A stretch of DNA of 64,000 bases from JAGNZR01 sp051656905 (GCA_051656905.1 JBOFJQ010000010.1:1-64000), one strand, 5' to 3'. Shown: positions 34,003 to 43,342, numbered from the stretch's first letter. Numbers and translations: made by a program. Notes: generated from the letters alone by a model not told the origin.

Positions 34003-34581
34003 ATGGTAATAGGAGTTTTAGCTTTACAAGGAGCTTTTAGAGAGCATATAGATGCATTAAAAAAGTTGGATATACAATTTAAAGAGATTAGGAATAAGGA
34101 TGATATTCAAGGGATAGACGGGCTTATAATTCCTGGTGGAGAAAGTACTGCTATAGGAAAACTTTTGATAGATTTTAATATGGTTATTCCTTTAAAAAAG
34201 CTAATTGCTGAAGGGTTACCAGTTTTTGGAACTTGTGCTGGAATGATAATTCTAGCTAAGAAATTAGTAAATGATGATAGAGTACATTTAGGTGTTATGG
34301 ATATAGAGGTAAAAAGAAATGCTTATGGCAGACAGTTAGATAGTTTTAAGTGTTTGGAAAAATTTGAAGGTATTGAGGGAAATGTTGAGATGGTTTTCAT
34401 AAGAGCTCCTTATATTGAAAGAGTAGGAGAAGGTGTGGAGATTTTAGCAAAAGTGGGAGAAGATATTGTTGCAGCAAGAGAAGGAAATCTATTGGCAATT
34501 TCTTTTCATCCTGAACTTACTAATGATTTGAAAATTCATAAGTATTTTTATGAAATGTGTGTGGACAGAATAAAAGAGTAG
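34003..34581 (+). CDS. pdxT: Pyridoxal 5'-phosphate synthase glutaminase subunit PdxT
   Basis: This 192-residue glutaminase supplies ammonia to PdxS. The catalytic triad is visible: Cys78 in FGTCAGM and His169/Glu171 in SFHPEL; PGGESTAIGK forms the oxyanion region. Start and length match the family. The second 98-bp repeat follows 31 bases after the stop. Confidence 0.96.
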   Translation: MVIGVLALQGAFREHIDALKKLDIQFKEIRNKDDIQGIDGLIIPGGESTAIGKLLIDFNMVIPLKKLIAEGLPVFGTCAGMIILAKKLVNDDRVHLGVMDIEVKRNAYGRQLDSFKCLEKFEGIEGNVEMVFIRAPYIERVGEGVEILAKVGEDIVAAREGNLLAISFHPELTNDLKIHKYFYEMCVDRIKE

Positions 34582-34612
34582 AAGATTAAAGGAGTAAAAA
34601 GATTGAAAGATT

Positions 34613-34710
34613 AGGGTTATATTAAGTCCACGAAAACACGCATTACGGCTACGCTACTTTGTGCGCTTGCCTGCATTGCTAACCGTTTTCTTAGGATTTA
34701 ATATAACCCT
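34613..34710 (+). repeat. 98-bp hairpin repeat, copy 2 (downstream of pdxT)
   Basis: The same element and orientation as copy 1. The arms read AGGGTTATATTAAG and TTTAATATAACCCT, so the single difference from copy 1 in each arm is compensatory. The internal 66 bases appear identical. Flanking bases AAAGATT before and TAAATATTTT after are also shared, so the repeated unit may be slightly longer than 98 bp. Confidence 0.9.
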
Positions 34711-34762
34711 TAAATATTTTGGAGATTATAAAATTATAACAATTATAGATAGTGAGATATTT

Positions 34763-35605
34763 TTATTTTAGATCGTTGCTATTAAATATATTATGCATTG
34801 TATTGAAGCCCATTTCAAAATATTTTTCTGAATCTTCTAAAATAATTTCTGAAAATAAATAGTCAAATGTAAAAAGTAATGCTATTTGTGGTGATATAAA
34901 ATGACCCATTTCCATTAAATTTTTTTGTGCAATTGTTATTATTTCATCGGATACTTCTGAAATTTTAGAGTCAGGATAATTAGTTAGGGAAACCGTTTTT
35001 GCACCGTTAGCCTTAGCTAGAGCCATAGATTCAATAATTACATTAGTTAAACCTGATAAACTTACTCCTATTATTAGATCATTATTTTTAGAAAAATTAG
35101 CATCTATTTTCATTTCATGTGATTCAGTAATAGCTCTAACATCAAATCCTAATTTTGATAATCTAAAGTAGATTTCTTCAGCAAAGTAACCTGATGATCC
35201 TACCCCATAAATTTTTATTCTTTTTGAAGTTTTTAGAAGAGTCAATAGTTTATCTATATTACTTTCTTTTAATAAATTAACCATTTTTTGAAGAATTTGA
35301 GTATAGTTAGTTAAAAGCTTGTCTAGAATTAAATTATTATTTAAGTCACTTTCTTCTATCTCTATTCTCTGAAGTTCTTGTTCTAAGACAAATTTTAATT
35401 CGTTAAATCCTTTAAAGCCAATAGTTCTTGAAAATCTTGTAATGGTAGCATCTGAGACTCCAATAACATTAGAAATTTCTCCGATTGAATTATGTAAGAT
35501 AAATTTAGGGTTTTTTAACATAAATTCCATAATTTTTATTTCTGATTTAGTGAAATTATTTGAATTTTCTTCTATTCTTTTAAAAACTTTATTAAATTTT
35601 TTCAT
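34763..35605 (-). CDS. RpiR/MurR-family transcriptional regulator
   Basis: This 280-residue regulator has an N-terminal RpiR helix-turn-helix (GEISNVIGVSDATITRFSRT, residues about 40-60) and a C-terminal SIS sugar-phosphate-binding domain (IKIYGVGSSGYFAEEIYFRL). It is divergent from the PTS gene at 35781 and probably responds to the phosphosugar made by that PTS. Start 35605 is preceded by AGAGGTG. Confidence 0.92.
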   Translation of the reverse strand: MKKFNKVFKRIEENSNNFTKSEIKIMEFMLKNPKFILHNSIGEISNVIGVSDATITRFSRTIGFKGFNELKFVLEQELQRIEIEESDLNNNLILDKLLTNYTQILQKMVNLLKESNIDKLLTLLKTSKRIKIYGVGSSGYFAEEIYFRLSKLGFDVRAITESHEMKIDANFSKNNDLIIGVSLSGLTNVIIESMALAKANGAKTVSLTNYPDSKISEVSDEIITIAQKNLMEMGHFISPQIALLFTFDYLFSEIILEDSEKYFEMGFNTMHNIFNSNDLK

Positions 35606-35640
35606 TAATCTTTCACCTCTAATTTCTTTTTATACTTAAG

Positions 35641-35669
35641 ATTAAACTAAATTATATCAAGTATGTCAA
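35641..35669 (-). promoter_or_regulatory. Promoter of the RpiR-family gene
   Basis: On the minus strand TTGACA (35669-35664), 17 bases, TTTAAT (35646-35641). It is divergent from the PTS promoter. The GAAAATAATTTC quasi-palindrome at about 35678-35689 between the two is a possible regulator site. Confidence 0.6.
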
Positions 35670-35716
35670 ATAAAATTATGAAAATAATTTCTTTTTAAAA
35701 TAAAAAAATGAAATTG

Positions 35717-35745
35717 TTTACAAAAGCATTTTGATAAAGTATAAT
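35717..35745 (+). promoter_or_regulatory. Promoter of the PTS-hydrolase operon
   Basis: TTTACA at 35717-35722, a 17-base spacer and TATAAT at 35740-35745, 35 bases before the EIICB start. Confidence 0.75.
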
Positions 35746-35780
35746 CTAACATATTTAAATATTTAAAGGGGTGTGAAATT

Positions 35781-37175
35781 ATGGAAATTAATTTTTTAGG
35801 GAAATTACAAAGAATTGGAAAGTCTATGATGTTACCTGTAGCTGTATTGCCTGTAGCAGCATTATTGCTGAGATTTGGAGCAAAAGATTTACTGGATATT
35901 CCATTTATTAATGCGTCAGGAAATGCAATATTCACAAATTTACCATTGATTTTTGCAATTGGAATTGCTATGGGGTTGGCGAAGGATAATAATGGAACAG
36001 CTGCTTTATCTGGAGCAATAAGTTATTTTATAATAACTACTGGAGCAACTACAATAAATAGTAAAATAAAAATGGGTATTTTAGCAGGTGTTATTGGTGC
36101 AACAATGTACAATAAATACAAAGATAAAGAATTGGCAGAGTGGCTTGGCTTTTTTGGTGGAAAAAGATTTGTTCCAATAGTAACTTCATTTTATAGTATT
36201 ATTTCTGCAGGAATCCTAGGATATGTTTTTCCAATAATTCAAAATTTAATAGATAAATTTGGACAATGGATGATAGACACGGGATCAATAGGATTATTTA
36301 TCTATGGATTTTTACAAAGAATGTTAATTCCTTTAGGGCTTCATCATGTGCTTAATACTATTGTTAGATTTAGTTTTGGTAGTTATTTGGATCTTCAAAC
36401 TGGAAAAACTGTAATTGGGGATCAAGTAAGATTTTTTGCAGGAGACCCAGCAGCTGGAGTTTATATGACAGGAGCTTATTTAATCATGATGTTTGGGCTT
36501 CCAGCAGCAGCACTAGCAATATATAAATCAGCTAAAATAGAAAATAGAAAAGCTACTGCAGGATTGCTGATTTCAGCATCTTTAACATCGTTTTTAACAG
36601 GAATAACAGAGCCACTAGAATTTTTATTCATGTTTACAGCACCTGCTTTATATGTAATGCATGCAATACTTACTGGAGTTGCATATATGGTAAGTGTTAT
36701 GATTGGAATTCGTCATGGATTTGGGTTTTCTTCAGGTTTAATTGATTATTTATTAAATTGGGGGCTTGCTACAAAACCAATATTAATAATACCTTTAGGG
36801 TTACTGTTTGCCGCTGTCTATTTTTTTATTTTTTATTTTATTATTAATAGATATAATTTAAAAACTTTAGGTCGAGAAGATGATAAAGAGACAACTGATA
36901 TTCAAGAGAAGTTGCTGAAAGAAAGAGGGATTACAGAACTATCTAGATTATATTTAGAGAAAATTGGAGGATCAAAAAATATAAAAATTATGGATTCGTG
37001 CATAACAAGACTTAGAATAACACTAGTTGATACAATATGTGTTGATGATAATGACTTGAAAAAAATAGGAGCTTCTGGAGTTATTAGATTAGGAAAAAAT
37101 GATATGCAAATTATTGTGGGAACTAAAGCAGGATTAATTTCTGAAGAAATAAAAAAAATGATGAAGGGAGAATAG
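35781..37175 (+). CDS. PTS transporter EIICB, glucose/N-acetylglucosamine superfamily
   Basis: This 464-residue membrane permease has an EIIC domain (residues about 1-370, GKSMMLPVAVLPVAALLLR at the start, SFLTGITEPLEFLF as the sugar-site motif) and a C-terminal EIIB domain with phosphorylated Cys407 in MDSCITRLRITL. No EIIA domain is present, so a general EIIA must serve it. Divergent RpiR control and the downstream hydrolase suggest an uncommon sugar or glycoside. Confidence 0.92.
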   Translation: MEINFLGKLQRIGKSMMLPVAVLPVAALLLRFGAKDLLDIPFINASGNAIFTNLPLIFAIGIAMGLAKDNNGTAALSGAISYFIITTGATTINSKIKMGILAGVIGATMYNKYKDKELAEWLGFFGGKRFVPIVTSFYSIISAGILGYVFPIIQNLIDKFGQWMIDTGSIGLFIYGFLQRMLIPLGLHHVLNTIVRFSFGSYLDLQTGKTVIGDQVRFFAGDPAAGVYMTGAYLIMMFGLPAAALAIYKSAKIENRKATAGLLISASLTSFLTGITEPLEFLFMFTAPALYVMHAILTGVAYMVSVMIGIRHGFGFSSGLIDYLLNWGLATKPILIIPLGLLFAAVYFFIFYFIINRYNLKTLGREDDKETTDIQEKLLKERGITELSRLYLEKIGGSKNIKIMDSCITRLRITLVDTICVDDNDLKKIGASGVIRLGKNDMQIIVGTKAGLISEEIKKMMKGE

Positions 37176-37177
37176 AA

Positions 37178-38728
37178 ATGGAGTATAAAGTATATTGGAC
37201 AGATATGCATTCAAATTTGCATTTTAACCAGATAAATGAGCTTGAAGATTGGTATAATCATGCAAGAGAGATGATTGATTTTTGGCCCTTGGCCTACTAT
37301 CCTTATTATATGAGAAAGGATATAACTGGAATGTCAGTTGAGGACATTTATCCAATGGAAAAAATTTTAGAGCAGTGGGAAATAATTAGAGAATTTTTTA
37401 AAAATAAGCAAGAAGAAAACCCTAATTTTCCTTTATTTATGGGCTATGAATGGCAAGGTAGTGGAGAGGATGGAGACCATAATGTCTTTTATTTAGATGA
37501 TGATCAAACCATCCATAATCCGAAAAGATATAGTGAATTAGTAAAATTTCTTCCAGAAAAAAAAGCTATAGCAATTCCTCATCATTTATCTTATGAAATA
37601 GGACATAGAGGAAAAAATTGGGAAACTCATGATGAAAAATTTTCACCATTTGCAGAAATATACTCTTCACATGGAAGTTCAGAAAGTGCTTATACAGATA
37701 TACACATGAGTAGACATATTCATATGGGACCAAGAACAGGAGGGACCTCTTATTTTAATGGATTAGAAAAAGGAAAAATAGTGGGGGCAATTGCTTCTGG
37801 GGATAATCATAGTGTGCCAGCAATGTATGGACATGGATTTATGGGGATCTATTCTAAAAGTAAAAAAAAAGAAGAGTTATGGAAAGCAATGTTGGAAAGG
37901 CATGTTTATGGCGTTAGTGGGAATAAAATAGAGTTATTATATAGCTTAAATAATGGAATTATGGGAGATGTAATAGAGACAGGGACAGAGCATAATCATA
38001 GTATTGAAGTAAATGCTGGTGATGCAATTAGCAGAGTAGAACTCTACAAAAATAATATTTTAATAGAAAATTATCTTCATAGTGGAAAATGGGAGTCTGA
38101 AGAAAATGATGGGGAGGTGACCTTTAAATTTAAAATAGAGTTTGGATGGGGACCAGATAATAGAATATATCCAGATATTACAACTAAAATATGGAATGGT
38201 AGCTTAAAAACTATAGGGGAAATTATTTCAATAGAAAAATGTTGGGTAGGCTTTGGGCAAAGTGTAAAATTAATAGATGAGAAAAAATGTGAGTTTAAAT
38301 TAATCACTCATAAATCTTCACAAAGTGGGAAATGGATGGGACCATCACCTGTTCTCTCAGAAGGATTTATATTTGAAATAAAAGCTCCTAAAACGTCAAA
38401 TATAGAGTTGGAAATAGATGGGAAAATACATGAAATTTCAGTAGAGTCTATTTTAAAAGATACTCAATTAATTGCAGACTTAGAAGGTGCAAAGAAATTG
38501 GCTGAAGAGAGATTTGGATTTAAAGAATATTATCGTTCAGACCCTTTTTGGCATAATGCTTATAAGGTTCGTATAAATCGTGGAACTCCAGAAATTGGTT
38601 ATAAAGCAAAAATTAGGTTAGAAACTAAGGGACTTATAGGAAAAAGAGATTTTTATTTAGTTAAGGTTTTCCAAAGAGATGGGAACTTAGCGTGGTCTTC
38701 ACCTATTTGGGTTGACACAAAAGAATAA
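37178..38728 (+). CDS. PHP-like metal-dependent hydrolase (DUF3604-like), PTS-linked
   Basis: This 516-residue cytosolic protein starts two bases after the PTS gene stop. N-terminal metal-site motifs resemble PHP hydrolases: WTDMHSNLHFNQ, MGYEWQG, EDGDHNVFYLDD, AIPHHLSY, SSHGSSES and IASGDNHS, spread over residues 7-210. The C-terminal part looks beta-rich. DUF3604-type proteins are poorly characterised and often lie near sulfatases or glycan genes. Acting on the phosphosugar imported by the PTS is the natural inference; no substrate can be named. Confidence 0.7.
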   Translation: MEYKVYWTDMHSNLHFNQINELEDWYNHAREMIDFWPLAYYPYYMRKDITGMSVEDIYPMEKILEQWEIIREFFKNKQEENPNFPLFMGYEWQGSGEDGDHNVFYLDDDQTIHNPKRYSELVKFLPEKKAIAIPHHLSYEIGHRGKNWETHDEKFSPFAEIYSSHGSSESAYTDIHMSRHIHMGPRTGGTSYFNGLEKGKIVGAIASGDNHSVPAMYGHGFMGIYSKSKKKEELWKAMLERHVYGVSGNKIELLYSLNNGIMGDVIETGTEHNHSIEVNAGDAISRVELYKNNILIENYLHSGKWESEENDGEVTFKFKIEFGWGPDNRIYPDITTKIWNGSLKTIGEIISIEKCWVGFGQSVKLIDEKKCEFKLITHKSSQSGKWMGPSPVLSEGFIFEIKAPKTSNIELEIDGKIHEISVESILKDTQLIADLEGAKKLAEERFGFKEYYRSDPFWHNAYKVRINRGTPEIGYKAKIRLETKGLIGKRDFYLVKVFQRDGNLAWSSPIWVDTKE

Positions 38729-38743
38729 AAGATTAAAAAGAAA

Positions 38744-38776
38744 AAAAGTTCTAAATCGTAAGATTTAGAACTTTTA
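38744..38776 (+). terminator. Bidirectional terminator between the hydrolase and rpsP
   Basis: A perfect 14-bp stem (38744-38757 with 38762-38775), tetraloop GTAA, A-run before and T's after; it serves both converging genes. Confidence 0.88.
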
Positions 38777-38797
38777 AAGTTATTGATTTAGAATCAA

Positions 38798-39061
38798 TTA
38801 GTTTTTCTTTGTAGCTTCGAATTTAGCCCATACTCCAGCTTTAACTAATAGTGATTTAACTGTAGCAGTTGGTTGAGCTCCATTTGATAAATACTTGATG
38901 ATTTGCTCTTCTTGTAAAGTTACTCTTGAATCTTCTAATGGAAAGTAGTTTCCTAAGTAAGCTATAGCTTTTCCATCTCTTTGAGTTAAAGCTTCCATTG
39001 CAGCTATTCTGTATACAGGTCTTTTTTTGCTTCCTAATCTAGTTAATCTTAATTTTAACAT
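38798..39061 (-). CDS. rpsP: 30S ribosomal protein S16
   Basis: This 87-residue protein begins MLKLRLTRLGSKKRPVYRIA, the S16 signature, and has AYLGNYFPLED. Usual length. Here it stands alone rather than in the rimM-trmD operon common elsewhere, with its own strong promoter. Confidence 0.98.
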   Translation of the reverse strand: MLKLRLTRLGSKKRPVYRIAAMEALTQRDGKAIAYLGNYFPLEDSRVTLQEEQIIKYLSNGAQPTATVKSLLVKAGVWAKFEATKKN

Positions 39062-39105
39062 TGTTAATCACTCCTTAAATTATATATTTTTCATATTACT
39101 TAGTT

Positions 39106-39134
39106 AGTATACAATTTTTTTTAAAATGTGTCAA
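39106..39134 (-). promoter_or_regulatory. Strong promoter of rpsP
   Basis: On the minus strand TTGACA (39134-39129), 17 bases, TATACT (39111-39106), about 45 bases upstream of the start codon. Confidence 0.8.
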
Positions 39135-39318
39135 GTAAATTTTCTTTACAACGACAAAAAAATAAAAATTAAATAAATTTTTAAAAGAGAGGGGCAATAT
39201 GTAAATAAATTATAAATTGTGGTATAATTAAGTAAAATGTAAAATTATAAAAGATAGATTAAAAACGCTCAAGTAACTTAAACTATATAAAAGTATTCTT
39301 GGGATTGGAGTAAAAAGT

Positions 39319-40200
39319 ATGAGAGAATTTGATATTTTTTATGGGAAAAATATAGAAAATCCAAGAGGGGTTATCCAAGTTATTCATGGCATGGGGGAAC
39401 ATTGTGCTAGGTATGAAAACTTAGCTATATTTTTTGAAAAAAAAGGATATATAGTTTTAGGTAAAAATTTGAAGTGGCATGGTGAAACTGCAAAACATAA
39501 TGGTGAGTTAGGATTATGCAATGGAAATTTTTTAGAGATAGTAAAAGAGCAAATTGATATAAGCGATGAGATAAAGAAGCTATATCCAAATTTAGATAAG
39601 TATATATTGGGTCATAGTATGGGGTCTTTTGTGGCTCAGCAATGTCTGAAGAGCAACTATGAAGGTATAAAAGGTTATATAGTTCAAGGTTCTTCATATA
39701 AGCAACCCTTACTTTGGAAATTTGGAGAGAAATTAACGAATGGATTATTTAAAGTAATTGGAAATACTCCTAATAACTTTTTTAAAAAGATTATTTTCTT
39801 TGGGAATAATTCTAAATATTTAAAAGAAAAGGATAAGTTTTCGTGGTTAACAAGAGATAAAGACTCTAGAGAAAAATTTAAGAGAGATAAACTTTGTGAT
39901 TTTAATTATTCTATGAAGTTTTATAAAGAGTTTTTTTTATTTTTAAATAAGTTGTATATAGAGCAAAGTTTTAAAGAGATACCTAGAGAGATGAATCTCT
40001 TAATATCAGCAGGGTATGATGATCCAATAGGTGCTTATGGAAGTTCAATAAAAAAATTATATGAGTTCTATAAAGAAATGGGATTTAAAAATGTAGATTT
40101 AAATATAATTCCGGAATTTAGGCATGAACTTCATAATGAGATAGATAGGGAAAAATATTTTGAATATTTATATGAGTGGTTAGAAAAAACTAAAAGATAA
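39319..40200 (+). CDS. Alpha/beta hydrolase (monoacylglycerol lipase-like, S33)
   Basis: A 293-residue hydrolase with the nucleophile elbow GHSMGSF (Ser100), an oxyanion motif VIHGMGEHCARY near the N-terminus, an acid residue in GYDDPIG (Asp234 or 235) and His269 in RHELHNE. The pattern fits lysophospholipase/monoacylglycerol lipase-type enzymes. No signal peptide, so it acts in the cytoplasm. It begins a run of plus-strand genes reaching 43242. Confidence 0.85.
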   Translation: MREFDIFYGKNIENPRGVIQVIHGMGEHCARYENLAIFFEKKGYIVLGKNLKWHGETAKHNGELGLCNGNFLEIVKEQIDISDEIKKLYPNLDKYILGHSMGSFVAQQCLKSNYEGIKGYIVQGSSYKQPLLWKFGEKLTNGLFKVIGNTPNNFFKKIIFFGNNSKYLKEKDKFSWLTRDKDSREKFKRDKLCDFNYSMKFYKEFFLFLNKLYIEQSFKEIPREMNLLISAGYDDPIGAYGSSIKKLYEFYKEMGFKNVDLNIIPEFRHELHNEIDREKYFEYLYEWLEKTKR

Positions 40201-40225
40201 TGGCTAATAATCGTGAGGGATAAGT

Positions 40226-41215
40226 GTGAAAATAGGAAAACTAACAATTAATGATTTAAAAGAAATAATTTTTAAGAATATAAGAAATAATCGTAGTGAA
40301 GTTATTACAAATCCAGAAATTGGAGGAGATTGTGCTGTAATAACGACTTCAGGTGATGATGTTATATATCTTTCTTCAGATCCAATTACAGGTGCGACTA
40401 ATTCTTTAGGTAAATTAGGTATAAATATAAATGCAAATGATATAGCAACATCAGGAGTGTCACCTCTTGGAGTAATGTTAACAATATTGGCACCACCAGG
40501 AACAACGAGAGAATCTTTAGAAGAAATAATAAAGGAAGCTCAGGAGCAATGTGACATACTTAATATGTCAATATTAGGAGGACATACTGAGATAACAGAT
40601 GCAGTAAATAGAATAGTTCTTTCTGTTACAGCTATTGGAATAGGTAAAAAAAATGAAATAAAAGATAGAAGAACAGTTTTACAAGGAGATGCTCTAATTA
40701 TAACAAAAGGCATAGGAATTGAGGGGACTGGAATAATTGCGTCAGAAAAATCAGAGGAACTAGAAGAAAGATTTGGAATTGAATTTGTTCAGAAATGTAA
40801 AAATTATCTAAATATGACAAGTGTTGTAAAAGATGGAATTATATCTAATAAATATGCTAAAGGGATGCATGATGTTACAGAAGGTGGACTTCTAGGTGCT
40901 CTTTGGGAAATGTGCGAGCTATACAAACTGGGATGTAAAGTTGACTATAATAAAATAAAAATATCTGATGAAGTTAGATCATTAACAAATTATTTTGATA
41001 TAGATCCTTTAAAGTTAATTTCAAGTGGAACAATGCTAATATCTGTTGCAGCAAAGGATTCAGCAGAATTATTAGACTCTTTAATTAAAGAGGGAATAGA
41101 GGCATATGAAATTGGATTTTTAACAGATGATAAGAGCAAAATTTTAGAGATTAATGGAGAAGAAGTTAAAATAGAAGAGCCTGAAAGTGATGAATTATAT
41201 AAGGTTTTTCAGTAG
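40226..41215 (+). CDS. AIR synthase-related protein (HypE/ThiL superfamily)
   Basis: This 329-residue ATP-binding protein of the AIR-synthase superfamily has IGGDCAVI at the N-terminus, a metal/ATP loop ININANDIATSGVSPLG, ILGGHTEITDAV, and MHDVTEGGLLGALWEM in the C-terminal domain. It lacks the catalytic Cys/Sec plus Lys motif of SelD, so it is not selenophosphate synthetase, and no hyp or thi partner is adjacent. GTG start after GAGGG. The real substrate is unknown. Confidence 0.8.
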   Translation: MKIGKLTINDLKEIIFKNIRNNRSEVITNPEIGGDCAVITTSGDDVIYLSSDPITGATNSLGKLGININANDIATSGVSPLGVMLTILAPPGTTRESLEEIIKEAQEQCDILNMSILGGHTEITDAVNRIVLSVTAIGIGKKNEIKDRRTVLQGDALIITKGIGIEGTGIIASEKSEELEERFGIEFVQKCKNYLNMTSVVKDGIISNKYAKGMHDVTEGGLLGALWEMCELYKLGCKVDYNKIKISDEVRSLTNYFDIDPLKLISSGTMLISVAAKDSAELLDSLIKEGIEAYEIGFLTDDKSKILEINGEEVKIEEPESDELYKVFQ

Positions 41216-41251
41216 TTAAAATAATTAAAGAATTTAAAAGGGAAGTGTAAA

Positions 41252-42550
41252 ATGAGTATAAAATTAAAGGTTATAGAGATACTAAGAGAGTATAGAAGTG
41301 GAAAATATTCTAATATTATTTTAGGTGATTATATCAAAAAAAATAATTTCACTAAGGGTGAAAAAGGATTTTTAACTGAAGTTTTTTATGGGGTTATAAG
41401 AAATGAACTTTTCTTAGATTACATGATTGATAAGAGAGTTAAATCTATAAAAAAAGATTGGATTAGAGAGCTTCTTAGAATATCTTTTTATCAGATAACA
41501 TTTATGAATAGTGATGAAAAAGGTGTTGTTTGGGAAGGGAGTGAACTTGCTAAAAAGAAATATGGAGTACCTGTAGGAAAGTTTATTAATGGAGTTTTAA
41601 GAGCTTATTTAAGAGAGAAAGAAACAGATATAAAGGAATTAAAAGATGCTGGGAAATTAGATGTTTTATACTCTTGCCCAATGTGGTTTTATGAAGTTTC
41701 TAAAAAGAAATATGGTGAGGATTTAGAAAAATTCTTAAGTTCAATAAAAAAGGTTCCTTATATAAGTTTCAGAGTTAATAAATTAAAATATAGTGAAGCT
41801 GAATTTGAAGCTCTTTTAGCTAATGAAGGTATAGGAATTGTTAAAAAAGTTGATACAATTTACTATGTTGATTCAGGAATTTTATTAAATTCTAAAGAGT
41901 TCAGCGAAGGAAAGATAACTGTTCAAGATGGTGCTTCTTATTTATCAGCTAGAAACTTAAATCCAACAGAGGGAGAGTGTGTTATTGATGCATGCAGTGC
42001 TCCTGGTGGAAAAAGTGCTGTACTTGCTGAATTAATGAATAATAAAGGTGAAATTTTAGCTTTTGATATTCACCAACATAAACTTAAATTAATAGATGAT
42101 AACTGTAAAAAATTAGGTGTAGATATAGTAAAATCTGTAAAGATGGATGCTAGAAAAATAGTTCATCAAGGTAAGAAATTTGATAAAATTTTAGTTGATG
42201 CACCTTGTTCAGGGTATGGAGTTTTAAGAAAAAAACCTGAGGCTTTATATAATAAAAATATGGATAATATAGAGGAGTTAGCACAACTTCAGTATGAAAT
42301 ATTAAGTGCTGCTTCAGAAGTTGTAAAAGTTGGTGGAGAATTAGTTTATAGTACTTGTACAATAACTGATGAAGAAAACATTAATAACGTTGAAAGATTT
42401 TTAAAAGAAAATAAGAATTTTTCAGTTGAAAAGCTATATATTCCTGAAAATGTTTTAGGGAGCTATGATAAATTTGGTGGCTTCCAAATAGATTTCAATG
42501 AAGAGTTTTTAGATAGTTTCTATATCATTAAATTTAAAAAACTATCTTAG
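41252..42550 (+). CDS. rsmB: 16S rRNA (cytosine-967-C5)-methyltransferase RsmB
   Basis: A 432-residue protein with an N-terminal NusB-like RNA-binding domain and a C-terminal m5C methyltransferase domain: SAM motif DACSAPGGKSAVLAE, catalytic pair DAPCSGYGVLRKKPE and STCTI. Length is normal. It follows the AIR-synthase-like gene by 36 bases. Confidence 0.93.
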   Translation: MSIKLKVIEILREYRSGKYSNIILGDYIKKNNFTKGEKGFLTEVFYGVIRNELFLDYMIDKRVKSIKKDWIRELLRISFYQITFMNSDEKGVVWEGSELAKKKYGVPVGKFINGVLRAYLREKETDIKELKDAGKLDVLYSCPMWFYEVSKKKYGEDLEKFLSSIKKVPYISFRVNKLKYSEAEFEALLANEGIGIVKKVDTIYYVDSGILLNSKEFSEGKITVQDGASYLSARNLNPTEGECVIDACSAPGGKSAVLAELMNNKGEILAFDIHQHKLKLIDDNCKKLGVDIVKSVKMDARKIVHQGKKFDKILVDAPCSGYGVLRKKPEALYNKNMDNIEELAQLQYEILSAASEVVKVGGELVYSTCTITDEENINNVERFLKENKNFSVEKLYIPENVLGSYDKFGGFQIDFNEEFLDSFYIIKFKKLS

Positions 42551-42588
42551 TAAAGAGATAATTAAAGAGTAAATTCGGAGGAATAATA

Positions 42589-43242
42589 GTGTTAGAAGAG
42601 TTAAAAGAAGCTAATGAATATATAGTTAGCAAAATAAAAGAGAAAGATGAACTTGTACTAGAAATGGAAAAGTTTGCTGAAGAAAATAATGTACCAATCG
42701 TTACTAAAGAGGTAGCGGAATACCTTAAATTTATACTTAATAGTGGAACTTTTAAATCAGTATTAGAAGTTGGAACTGCCATTGGGTACTCAGGTATTTT
42801 AATGGGAAAAGAGATTGAAGGAAAAGCTGGGAGTACTCTTACAACAATAGAAATTGATCCTGAAAGATATGAACTTGCTAAATCTAATTTTGAAAAAGCA
42901 AATTTAAAAATAGATAATCTTAACCTAATTTTAGGAGATGCTACAGAGGTTATTGAGAATTTAGACAAAAATCAAAAATATGATTTTATATTTATTGATG
43001 CATCAAAAGGGCAATATCAAAAGTTTTTCGAAGATTCTTATGACTTATTAAGTGAAAATGGAATTGTTTTCGTAGATAATATTATGTTTAGAGGTTATTT
43101 ATATAAAGAATATCCCAAAAGATTTAAGACTATTGTAAGAAAATTAGATGAGTTTATAGATTATTTATATGCAAATCATAATTTTGTTTTATTGCCTTTT
43201 GGTGATGGAATTGGTCTTGTGAGAAAAGGGAATAAAAAATAA
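42589..43242 (+). CDS. trmR: O-methyltransferase (TrmR-like)
   Basis: This 217-residue class I methyltransferase of the catechol-O-methyltransferase type has VLEVGTAIGYSGILMG (SAM motif I), TIEIDPERYELA and DFIFIDASKGQYQKFFE (metal-binding acidic region), then VDNIMFRG. Bacterial homologues methylate 5-hydroxyuridine in tRNA. GTG start with GGAGG seven bases before. Position after rsmB supports an RNA-modification role. Confidence 0.8.
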   Translation: MLEELKEANEYIVSKIKEKDELVLEMEKFAEENNVPIVTKEVAEYLKFILNSGTFKSVLEVGTAIGYSGILMGKEIEGKAGSTLTTIEIDPERYELAKSNFEKANLKIDNLNLILGDATEVIENLDKNQKYDFIFIDASKGQYQKFFEDSYDLLSENGIVFVDNIMFRGYLYKEYPKRFKTIVRKLDEFIDYLYANHNFVLLPFGDGIGLVRKGNKK

Positions 43243-43300
43243 ATATTTCTTTGTCAAAGGGGATTGAGAACAATAAATGGAATGTATAATTAAAAGGGAC

Positions 43301-43342
43301 GGGATTTTGTAGTAGATTAAACTGCAGAATCCTATTTTTTAT
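43301..43342 (+). terminator. Terminator after trmR
   Basis: A 12-bp stem with G-T pairs (43302-43313 with 43321-43332), seven-base loop, then TATTTTTTATTT. Confidence 0.85.

Noticed and set aside
40226..41215. SelD (selenophosphate synthetase), tempting because of the selenoprotein upstream
   Set aside because: The catalytic Cys/Sec-Lys motif of SelD is absent; it is a different AIR-synthase-like protein.
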